64,000 bases of DNA, taken from JAENVU01 sp963801105 (lineage in GTDB: Bacteria; Actinomycetota; Acidimicrobiia; IMCC26256; JAENVU01). The stretch spans positions 1,612,001 through 1,676,000 of the forward strand of contig CAWDDH010000003.1 in NCBI GenBank assembly GCA_963801105.1. Reading direction: 5' to 3'. Positions within the stretch are counted from its first letter, which is position 1; every line of letters starts with the position of its first letter. A program made the position numbers and the translations under genes. The notes under the pieces are model-generated. The model made no database searches and was not told the DNA's origin. It saw nothing but the letters and a program-made list of their open reading frames with translations. Positions 43,372-50,450 of the stretch are shown here, piece after piece.

Positions 43372-44417
43372 CGCAGCACGTGAGCGGTCCACTGCTCGAT
43401 CCAGATCGTGCGGTGCCGCCCGATGTCGTCCGGCGTGAGCGTGAAGGGGTGTGCCGGGACCGACGCGAACTTCGTGAACACGGCCGGGAGCGGGGTGTCG
43501 CGCACCGCCGGGAAGACGAACATCGACAGCGGCAGGTCCCGCTGGAACCGCGAGGCCAGCATGAAGTCGACGAGCGCCCGGGCACCGGCCGGGTGCGCGG
43601 CGCCGCGGAGCACGCCCGCGAACTCGACCTGGCGGAAGCACGTGGCGTCGAGGTTGCCGACCGGGCTCTCGCTCGGTTGCGGGTCCGAGAAGTACACCTC
43701 CGCCGGTGGGCTCGAGGCGTAGCTGACGACGAGGGGGCGGTCGCCCTTGCTGCCGGCCGCGCCCGAGAACTCGCCGTTGTACGCGGCCTCCCACCCGTCG
43801 ACCACCTTCACGCCGTTGGCGCGGAGCGCGTCCCAGTAGTCGAGCCAGCGGTCGCCGAAGTGCGCGACGGTCGCGGCCATGAACGCGAGGCCGGGGGAGG
43901 ACGTCGCGGGGTTCTCGACGACCAGCTGGTTCTTGTACTCGGGCTTCGTCAGGTCCTCGAGCGTCTTCGGCGGGCGCTCGGAGCGGGAGGCGAAGAAGCG
44001 CCGGTCGTCGTTCACACACACGTCGCCGAAGTCGATGGGCGTCGCGTGGTGCGTGTCGTCGAGCTGGAGCGACGCGGGCACCCGGTCGAGGCCGTGGGGG
44101 TGGAACTCGGCGAAGACGTGCTGGTCGAGCGCTCGGGTGAGGAACGTGTTGTCCACGCCGAAGAAGACGTCGCCGAGCGGCGCACCCTTGGTGAGAACGA
44201 CCTGGTTGAGCGCCGCACCAGCGTCGCCGTTCTTCAGGATCCTCACCTTCCAGCCGGTCTGGGCGGTGAACGCGCGCAGCACCGGCTTCGAGACGGCGAA
44301 GGAGTCGTGGGTGACGACGGTGACGGTCCGGTCGCCGCTCCCGCCGGTGCAGGCGGTCGCGGTCATGGCGAGTGCGAGCGCGGCGAGGGCGCCGACGAGG
44401 ATTCGGGTCCGCGTCAT
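43368..44417 (-). CDS. thiamine-type ABC substrate-binding lipoprotein
   Basis: 349 aa from ATG 44417. A signal peptide with lipobox (LALAMTATAC, Cys near residue 23) exports and anchors it. The mature part starts VTVVTHDSFAVSKPVLRAFTAQTG, then GDVFFGVDNTFLTRALDQ, DFGDVCVNDDRRFF and DYWDALRANGVKVVDGWEAAY, a run typical of ThiB/TbpA. It delivers thiamine, or its phosphates or precursor, to the permease. ATGA overlap with the pyrophosphokinase gene. Confidence 0.92.
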   Translation of the reverse strand: MTRTRILVGALAALALAMTATACTGGSGDRTVTVVTHDSFAVSKPVLRAFTAQTGWKVRILKNGDAGAALNQVVLTKGAPLGDVFFGVDNTFLTRALDQHVFAEFHPHGLDRVPASLQLDDTHHATPIDFGDVCVNDDRRFFASRSERPPKTLEDLTKPEYKNQLVVENPATSSPGLAFMAATVAHFGDRWLDYWDALRANGVKVVDGWEAAYNGEFSGAAGSKGDRPLVVSYASSPPAEVYFSDPQPSESPVGNLDATCFRQVEFAGVLRGAAHPAGARALVDFMLASRFQRDLPLSMFVFPAVRDTPLPAVFTKFASVPAHPFTLTPDDIGRHRTIWIEQWTAHVLR

Positions 44418-45058
44418 CCGGGTCGGCCTCCGGTCGGTTGGATGGCGAGCAGCACGCCCGCCCGCACGGTGATCGTGGCAACGGGGTCGACGAGCTCGTT
44501 GCTGACCCCCCGGGACGACCCGGCCACGAGCTCGGCGTCGGTGAGCACCCAGCGCAGACCGGTGGTGGTCACACCCGTCGCGGGCCCGTCCACCGCGAGG
44601 AGGGTGACGAGGCTCCCCCGCGTGCCGCCCAGCGTGACCGCGTCGCGCACGACGCAGACGCGAGCGGGGCCGATGAGGGCGTCGACCGCGAGATCCGCCC
44701 AGGCCGGATTCGCCAGGACGAGCACGTTGGCGAGGAAGTGGTCGAGCCGCCCGCCACCGGCGCCCACCACCGTGACCGCATCGGCACCCAGCCGGCGTGC
44801 CGCTGCGATCGCGAGCTCGAGGTCGGTGGCGTCCTTGTCCGCCGGGTATCGCTCGATGAGGGTCGCCTCGGCGACCGCACGGTCCAGCCGGTCCGGCCGG
44901 ATCGAGTCGAGGTCGCCGACGAGGAGGTCGGCGGTGCGGCCCAGTGCGTCGGCGTGCTCGATGCCCGAGTCGGCGGCGACGACGATCGCGTCCGCCGAGA
45001 GCACGTCCTGCCACACGGCGTCGGGCGGATCGCCGCCCGCCATCACGATCGCTCGCAT
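44414..45058 (-). CDS. thiN: thiamine pyrophosphokinase
   Basis: 214 aa from ATG 45058, preceded by GAGGAG. Catalytic domain: IVVAADSGIEHADALG, LLVGDLDSIRPD and PADKDATDLELAIAAA (metal/ATP Asp residues), then VVGAGGGRLDHFLANVLVL. The C-terminal beta-sandwich (TTTGLRWVLTDAEL, SSRGVSNELVDPVATITV) binds thiamine. It converts thiamine to TPP, the ligand of the upstream riboswitch, so uptake and activation are under feedback control. First gene of a six-gene transcript. Confidence 0.93.
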   Translation of the reverse strand: MRAIVMAGGDPPDAVWQDVLSADAIVVAADSGIEHADALGRTADLLVGDLDSIRPDRLDRAVAEATLIERYPADKDATDLELAIAAARRLGADAVTVVGAGGGRLDHFLANVLVLANPAWADLAVDALIGPARVCVVRDAVTLGGTRGSLVTLLAVDGPATGVTTTGLRWVLTDAELVAGSSRGVSNELVDPVATITVRAGVLLAIQPTGGRPG

Positions 45059-45063
45059 CACAC

Positions 45064-45079
45064 GCTCCTCGGCCGGAGC
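45064..45079 (-). promoter_or_regulatory. hairpin masking the thiN ribosome binding site
   Basis: On the minus strand GCTCC pairs with GGAGC around a six-base loop, enclosing the GAGGAG ahead of the thiN ATG. Its position right after the aptamer fits a translational expression platform for the riboswitch. Confidence 0.5.
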
Positions 45080-45094
45080 AGGAAGGTCGCGAAC

Positions 45095-45183
45095 GAGGCT
45101 CCCTGCGCCGGCATGACCCGGATCAGGTTCGGACGGTCGAGGGCTGCGTGCCCTCCTCTCAGCCCGGCGCACCGGACTCCCGC
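45095..45183 (-). promoter_or_regulatory. TPP riboswitch (THI element)
   Basis: The minus strand carries the conserved thi-box pieces in order: GGAGTCCGG at the 5' stem, GGGCTGAGAGG (the CUGAGA box) and ACCTGATCCGGGTCATGCC followed by GGCGCAGGGA. These define the TPP-binding aptamer. It ends about 40 bases before the thiamine pyrophosphokinase start and should shut the thiamine operon when TPP is plentiful. Confidence 0.95.
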
Positions 45184-45238
45184 GTTGACTGGACCCTACC
45201 GAACCCCGGCCGTGGGGGCCCGGGAAATCAGGCGTGAG

Positions 45239-45946
45239 TCAGAGGAGCGTGGCGCGGACGACGAGCCGTTGGGCGTCGGACCCGATGGGGTGACACGTGA
45301 ACAGGGTCAGCGTGTGTCCGCTGGCCTGCTCGGTGATCCACATCGCGTCGGGCGCCACCACGAACATCTCGGTGACGGCGTAGGTGAAGGTCCGCCCGTA
45401 GGCGTCCACGAGCACGATGGCGTCACGCGGCGCCAGGTTGCCCAGATCGTGGAACGGCGCGCTGTGGCTGTTGCGGTGGCCGGCGATCACCGCGTTGCCC
45501 TCGGAGCCCGGCGTCGCGGTACCCGGCCAGTGCGATGGTCCGAGGTCGATCGATTCCTGGGTGATCTGGTCCCGCAGTTCCACGTCGAGGCCGATCTTGG
45601 GGATCTGGATGCGGCCCATCACCGCGATCGGGAGGCGGACACTCGGATCGGGGACGTCCACGGGCGAGTGCAGGACGGTCTCGACCGGGGGCGGCGCCGC
45701 CGGTCGCGAGGACGCCGGCACACTCGTCGTGCTCGTGGCGTCGGGGGTGCGGGCGGCGGCGCGCCGCTCGACGAGATGTGACGGGGCCTTGGTGCGCGGG
45801 AGCAGCCCGTGGGCGACCCGCGGTGCGTCCACCGGGGCCGTGGTCAGCCCCGCCAGCGCGGCGGCGGCCGCGAGGGCCGTGAACCCGAGAAGCGTCGCGC
45901 GACGGGCGCGACGCGTGGGATGGGTTCCCGGGTGAGGTCTCGGCAT
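45239..45946 (-). CDS. class E-like sortase
   Basis: 235 aa. A membrane-anchor helix (TLLGFTALAAAAALAGLTT) near residue 25 is followed by a Pro/Ser/Thr linker. The sortase domain runs from about residue 105: IQIPKIGLDVELRD, NAVIAGHRNSHSAPFHDL with the catalytic His, LTLFTCHPIGSDAQRLVVRA with the catalytic Cys and Arg. The enzyme cleaves a sorting signal and links surface proteins to the wall. No substrate with a sorting motif was seen in the window. Confidence 0.88.
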   Translation of the reverse strand: MPRPHPGTHPTRRARRATLLGFTALAAAAALAGLTTAPVDAPRVAHGLLPRTKAPSHLVERRAAARTPDATSTTSVPASSRPAAPPPVETVLHSPVDVPDPSVRLPIAVMGRIQIPKIGLDVELRDQITQESIDLGPSHWPGTATPGSEGNAVIAGHRNSHSAPFHDLGNLAPRDAIVLVDAYGRTFTYAVTEMFVVAPDAMWITEQASGHTLTLFTCHPIGSDAQRLVVRATLL

Positions 45947-46156
45947 GGTCTCCTTGGACCGAGGAACGGTCCGGTGACGTGGAGCGCGACCAGGTCGCCT
46001 CCACGAGAACTTCCGCCGCTCCGTTTGATAGCCGATCGACCCTTCTGCGGCAAGGCGGGGTACGCGATCGGATTCAGGGGACTCGCGAACCTTGACGGAA
46101 TCGCGCGGAGCGTGCCGTCGGCCCCACGCAACGATTCCTTGGCGGCGGAACTCCCG

Positions 46157-46690
46157 TCAGGTGCCGACCGGGGTGCGGGCGACGACCTCGGCCTGCCAGC
46201 GCTGCTCGGGCCAGCCGCGGCGCCCCCGGGTCCGCTGGACCCGGTGGAGCCAGTCGAGCACGGCGTCCGGCTCGTGGCCGAGCCGCACGAGCGCGGTCCC
46301 GAGCACGGCGCCGGTGCGGCCCCGCCCGCCGTGGCAGTGCACCACGACGCCCTCACCCGCCTGCCACCCGTCCACCACGATCTCGGCCGCGGCGCGGATG
46401 CGCGCCTCGTCGCGGTCGGGATCGGGCGGGCGGCGACGGACGACGAGATCCGCGAGCGCGGTGGCGTGGCCGGTCAACGGCTCCGGGTCGTAGCGGGGGA
46501 CGTCGCGGGTGAGGTCCACCACGTGGACGAATCCCGCGGTCGCGAGTGCGTCCCAGGTCCCGCCGCGCGGATAGCCCATGCCCGCGATCGGCGTCGGCTC
46601 GACGCACACCCACCACAGGTCGCCGGGAACGGCGAGCGGTCCGAGGAAGCCCGGCCGCGCGCCCGGCGGGAGCAGGACGGGACGCGTCAC
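46157..46690 (-). CDS. dual-specificity protein phosphatase-like
   Basis: 177 aa from GTG 46690, overlapping the LLM gene's stop (GTGA). The active site is VVVHCHGGRGRTGAVLG, HCx5R with Cys near residue 123. VVDLTRDVPRYDPEPL upstream holds the general-acid Asp region. Such cysteine phosphatases act on phosphotyrosine or small phosphorylated molecules. No kinase partner is adjacent. The N-terminal extension visible in the open frame is not coding in character. Confidence 0.85.
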   Translation of the reverse strand: MTRPVLLPPGARPGFLGPLAVPGDLWWVCVEPTPIAGMGYPRGGTWDALATAGFVHVVDLTRDVPRYDPEPLTGHATALADLVVRRRPPDPDRDEARIRAAAEIVVDGWQAGEGVVVHCHGGRGRTGAVLGTALVRLGHEPDAVLDWLHRVQRTRGRRGWPEQRWQAEVVARTPVGT

Positions 46691-47442
46691 CCGCGTGCGG
46701 CGACGAGGTGCTCCAGCGGGGTGAGGTCGTACGGCGCGCCCACCATCACGATGAAGTGCTCGGCTCCGGCGCTGACGTACTCGTCGAGCGAGTCCACTTC
46801 GTTGGGCTGGATCGCGACGGTCCGCTCGACCTCGTGCGCGGCTCGCCCCTTCTTCTCGCACCACTCCGTGAGCAGGGCATTCTTGTGTGCGTAGCTCTCC
46901 GGTGGTCCGAACGTGTTCCAGGCGTCCGCGTACTCGGCGACGAGCCGCAGCGTGACCTTCTCGCCGCTGCCGCCGATCAGGATCGGCAGGTCGCCCGCGG
47001 GTGGCGGGACGAGGGCGCCGAGCCGGTCGGCGATGAGGGGCAGGTCCCGCTCGAGGTCCTTGAGGCGGGAGGGGGCGGTGCCGAACTCGTAGCCGTACTC
47101 GGTGTAGTCACGCTCGAACCAGCCCGAGCCGATCCCGAGGGTGAACCGTCCGTGGCTCAGGAGGTCGACGGTGCGCGCCATGTCGGCCAGCAGTTGCGGG
47201 TTGCGGTACGAGTTGCAGGTCACGAGCGCGCCGAGCCGCGCCTGCGCGGTGTCGACGGCCATCGCCGCGAGCAGCGTGTACGCCTCGTAGTGGTTCGCGT
47301 CGGGGTCGCCGTAGAGCGGGAAGAAGTGGTCCCAGATCCAGATGCTGTCGGCGCCCATGGCGTCGGCCGCCTTCCAGGCGTCGCGGAGCTCGTCGACGGT
47401 CCCGACCTGGGGATGCAGCTGGACTCCGACCTTGAACGACAT
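46687..47442 (-). CDS. LLM-class F420-dependent oxidoreductase
   Basis: 251 aa, a shorter LLM barrel: FKVGVQLHPQVGTVDELRDAW, SIWIWDHFFPLYGD, LLSHGRFTLGIGSGWFERDY and PILIGGSGEKVTLRLVAEYAD. Length and the IGSGWFERDYTEYG loop fit the F420-dependent TIGR03560-like group. It is translationally coupled to the phosphatase gene; no biochemical link is apparent. Confidence 0.87.
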   Translation of the reverse strand: MSFKVGVQLHPQVGTVDELRDAWKAADAMGADSIWIWDHFFPLYGDPDANHYEAYTLLAAMAVDTAQARLGALVTCNSYRNPQLLADMARTVDLLSHGRFTLGIGSGWFERDYTEYGYEFGTAPSRLKDLERDLPLIADRLGALVPPPAGDLPILIGGSGEKVTLRLVAEYADAWNTFGPPESYAHKNALLTEWCEKKGRAAHEVERTVAIQPNEVDSLDEYVSAGAEHFIVMVGAPYDLTPLEHLVAARG

Positions 47443-47502
47443 CTCAGGACCTCTCGACCGTCGCGGACACTCCGTGTTCGACGCGGCACACTACCCAGAG
47501 CG

Positions 47503-47976
47503 ATGTTCATCACGAATCACGTTCTGGCCGGTGCGATCGCGGGGACCGCGGCGCGCGGGCGCCCGCTCACGGCCTTCGGCGTCGGGGTCGTCACCCATGT
47601 CGTGATGGACATGACGCCGCACTGGGGGAACCCGACGCTGGATCGTGACGGCTTCTACACGGTCGCCAAGCGGGACGGGCTGCTCGGCCTCGCGACCGTC
47701 GCGCTGGTCACGGTGGCGGGCGTGCCACCCCGCCGGGCGCTGCTCGCGGGGATGGCCGGGGCCGCGATCCTGGATTCGGACAAGCCCGGCCAGTACTTCT
47801 TCGGCGTCAACCCCCTGCCGGGCTGGCTCGACCGTTTCCACGTCCGGATCCAGCGCGAGTCGCCCGAGGGACTCCGGACCGAGGTCGCCGCGGGGGTCGC
47901 CCTCGCCGCGACCGCGACGGCCGTGCTCGTCGGGGCCCGCCGGCGTCTGGCAGCATGCCGCCGTGCAGATCGGTGA
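47503..47976 (+). CDS. membrane-associated hydrolase-like protein (YdjM/DUF457-like)
   Basis: 157 aa from ATG 47503. The start MFITNHVLAGAIAGTAARGR and the segment VVTHVVMDMTPHW place His/Asp residues as in membrane-bound metal-dependent hydrolases of the YdjM type. Hydrophobic stretches near residues 60-80 and 135-150 suggest membrane association. DSDKPGQYFFGVNPLPGWLDRFHVRIQ is a distinctive acidic/aromatic segment. Activity unknown. It overlaps the fae start by 14 bases. Confidence 0.6.
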   Translation: MFITNHVLAGAIAGTAARGRPLTAFGVGVVTHVVMDMTPHWGNPTLDRDGFYTVAKRDGLLGLATVALVTVAGVPPRRALLAGMAGAAILDSDKPGQYFFGVNPLPGWLDRFHVRIQRESPEGLRTEVAAGVALAATATAVLVGARRRLAACRRADR

Positions 47977-48457
47977 GAGCTACGTCGGTTCGGGCACGGA
48001 GGCGGCCCACATCAACACGGTGCTCGGCGAGCGGTCCGGTCCGGTGGGCACCTCCTGGGCCTCGGCGCTGGCGACCCCGTCGCGGGGCCACGCACCGTTC
48101 GTCGCGGTGATCCGACCGGGGATCCCGGTGCAACCACCGACGCTCTTCGTGAACAAGTCCGCCATCCGCACCGAGCGCCACGCGGAGATGACCTGGGGTG
48201 CCGCGCAGGCCGGGGTCGCCGCCGGCGTGGCCGACGCGGTCGACGACGGCGTCGTCGCGGGCGACTGGATCAGCGAGCTCGTGATCATCGCCGCGGTGTG
48301 GGTCGACCCGGCCGCGGCAGACGCGAAGGCCGTCTTCGAGAACAACCGGCTCGCCACGCGTCAGGCCCTCGCGAACGGCGCGCGCGGAGTCCCCGACCTC
48401 GACGCGGTGCTCGCGGCGCGTGACGACCCGTGGAATCCCTTCTACCGGCCCCGCTGA
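47963..48457 (+). CDS. fae: formaldehyde-activating enzyme
   Basis: 164 aa from GTG 47963. The N-terminus QIGESYVGSGTEAAHINTVLG holds the active-site His (residue 16), the one that in methylotrophs catalyses condensation of formaldehyde with tetrahydromethanopterin. FVAVIRPGIPVQPPTLFVNK and WGAAQAGVAAGVADAVDDGVV are the other conserved Fae blocks. No other H4MPT-pathway gene is in the window. It lies 3 bases upstream of a FadE30-like gene, so it is probably co-transcribed with steroid ring degradation genes, where its role is unknown. Confidence 0.88.
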   Translation: MQIGESYVGSGTEAAHINTVLGERSGPVGTSWASALATPSRGHAPFVAVIRPGIPVQPPTLFVNKSAIRTERHAEMTWGAAQAGVAAGVADAVDDGVVAGDWISELVIIAAVWVDPAAADAKAVFENNRLATRQALANGARGVPDLDAVLAARDDPWNPFYRPR

Positions 48458-48460
48458 TCC

Positions 48461-49646
48461 GTGGATCTCCGTTCGACCCCCGAGCTCGACGCGTTCCGTG
48501 CCGAGGCACGCGAATGGCTGGTTGCCCAGCTCGACGGCGAGTTCCGCCACGTCCGTGGGCGCGGCGGGCCCGGCGACGAGCACGCGTTGTTCGAGGAGCG
48601 CCTCGAGTGGGAGCGGGCGCTCGGGTGCGCGGGCTGGACGTGTCTCTCGTGGCCGGTGGAGTTCGGCGGGCGTGACGCGTCGCTGCTCGAGCAGGTCGTG
48701 TTCTACGAGGAGTACGCGCGGGCGGGCGGTCCCGGCCGCGTCGGGCTCGTGGGCGAGGGACTCATCGGCCCGACGATCCTGCACTTCGGCACCGACGAGC
48801 AGCGCGAGCGGTTCCTGCCGCGGATCGCGAGCGGCGAGGAGCTCTGGTGCCAGGGGTACTCGGAGCCGAACGCGGGCTCGGACCTCGCGAACCTCGCGAC
48901 GCGCGCGGAGCTCGACGGCGACGAATGGGTGATCGACGGGCAGAAGGTGTGGACGTCACTGGCGCACTGGGCCCAGTGGTGCTTCGTGCTCGCGCGGTAC
49001 CGACCGCGACGCGCCCCGCCACCGCGGGATCTCCTATCTGCTCGTCCCGATGGACCAGCCCGGCATCGAGATCCGCCCGATCGAGCAGATCACCGGAACC
49101 TCCGAGTTCAACGAGGTCTTCTTCGACGGGGCGCGTACTCGTGCCGATCTCGTCGTCGGAGAGGTCAACGGCGGCTGGAAGGTCGCGATGGGCACGCTCG
49201 CGTTCGAACGCGGCGCGCTCACCCTCGGCCAGCAGCTCGCGTTCGTGAACGAGTGGCACGAGATCCTCGCGACCGCCCGTGGACGAGGGCTCGCGTCCGA
49301 CGCGCTGACCCGGCAGCGGCTGGCCGCGACGTGGATCCAGCTCGAGATCATGCGGTACACCGCGATGCGCGGGCTCACCGCGTTGAGCAAGGGCGAGGTC
49401 ACGCGCGAGACCTCGATCGGCAAGCTGTTCTGGGGCCAGCTCCACCGGTCGATGGGCGAGCTCGCGATGGACGTGCTCGGGCCCTGGTCCCAGGTGGCCA
49501 AGGAGCTGCCCTACGAGCTCACGCTCCCGCAGGCGATGTTCCTCTACAGCCGGGCCGACACGATCTACGGCGGCTCGAACCAGATCCAGCGCAACGTCAT
49601 CGGCGAGCGGGTGCTCGGTCTGCCGCCCGAACCGAAGGTGGTGTGA
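48461..49646 (+). CDS. fadE30: acyl-CoA dehydrogenase, FadE30-like (one frameshift)
   Basis: About 395 aa from GTG 48461 after discounting one extra base near 49005. LWCQGYSEPNAGSDLANLAT and GQKVWTSLAHWAQWCFVLAR are near-verbatim FadE30 blocks (FAD/substrate region); ITGTSEFNEVFFDGARTRAD follows the frameshift; ADTIYGGSNQIQRNVIGERVLGL ends it. Mycobacterial FadE30 acts on the HIP-CoA propionate side chain after the A/B rings are gone. It is followed directly by ipdF, as in mycobacteria. Confidence 0.88.
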
Positions 49647-49649
49647 GTC

Positions 49650-50429
49650 ATGGCTGATCCGGATCAGTCGCCCGGGCCCGGTCCGGGGCACGGACTGCTG
49701 GAGGGCAAGTCGGTGCTCGTCACCGCCGCGGCGGGCACGGGCATCGGATTCGCCACGGCGGAGCGGTGCCTCGCCGAGGGCGCGCGCCTCGTGATCAGCG
49801 ACGCGCACGAGCGCCGCCTCGCCGAGGCCGCCGAGCAGCTCGGCGACGGCGTGGTCGCGGCCCTCCCGTGCGACGTGACCGTCGAGGAGCAGGTGCAGGC
49901 CCTCTTCGGCGGTGCGGCCGCGGCCCTCGGTGCGATCGACGTCGTCGTCAACAACGCGGGGCTCGGCGGGACCGCCGACCTCGTCGAGATGACCGACGAG
50001 CAGTGGCTCAAGGTCCTCGACGTCACGCTCAACGGCACCTTCCGCTGCGTGCGCGCCGCGCTGCGACACATGCAGCCGCGCCATGCCGGCGTCGTCGTGA
50101 ACAATGCGTCCGTGCTCGGCTGGCGTGCCCAGCGCGGCCAGGCCCACTACGCCGCGGCGAAGGCCGGGGTGATGGCGCTCACCCGCTGCGCGGCCGTGGA
50201 GGCCGCGCTCTACGGTGTGCGCGTGAACGCGGTCGCGCCGTCGCTCGCGATGCACCCGTTCCTCGCCAAGGTCACCACCGACGAGGTGCTCGAGGAGCTG
50301 ACCGCCCGGGAGGCGTTCGGCCGCGCGGCCACGCCGTGGGAGGTCGCGAACGTGATCGTGTTCCTCGCCTCGGACTACTCGAGCTACATGACCGGCGAGG
50401 TCGTCAGCGTCAGCAGTCAGCACCCGTAG
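49650..50429 (+). CDS. ipdF: SDR-family 5-hydroxy-HIP-CoA-type dehydrogenase, IpdF
   Basis: 259 aa. The opening HGLLEGKSVLVTAAAGTGIGFATAERCL is characteristic of IpdF, with the NAD-binding TAAAGTGIG in place of the usual TGxxxGIG. NNAGLGGTADLVEMTDEQW, VVVNNASVLGWRAQRGQAHY (Ser-Tyr-Lys triad with YAAAK) and the C-terminal ASDYSSYMTGEVVSVSSQ match mycobacterial Rv3559c closely. It oxidises the 5-hydroxyl of the HIP-CoA intermediate in steroid C/D-ring breakdown. It starts 4 bases after fadE30. Confidence 0.9.
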   Translation: MADPDQSPGPGPGHGLLEGKSVLVTAAAGTGIGFATAERCLAEGARLVISDAHERRLAEAAEQLGDGVVAALPCDVTVEEQVQALFGGAAAALGAIDVVVNNAGLGGTADLVEMTDEQWLKVLDVTLNGTFRCVRAALRHMQPRHAGVVVNNASVLGWRAQRGQAHYAAAKAGVMALTRCAAVEAALYGVRVNAVAPSLAMHPFLAKVTTDEVLEELTAREAFGRAATPWEVANVIVFLASDYSSYMTGEVVSVSSQHP

Positions 50430-50450
50430 TTCCCGCTCGCGCCGGCCCCG

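Noticed and set aside
41797..44481. An 894-residue protein ending in the ABC permease.
   Set aside because: Residues before GTG 43371 are the out-of-frame substrate-binding protein gene; the GTGA overlap marks the true permease start.
45809..46894. A 361-residue plus-strand ORF across the sortase-phosphatase region.
   Set aside because: It is antisense to two genes with intact active sites and has the low-complexity composition of GC-rich shadow frames.
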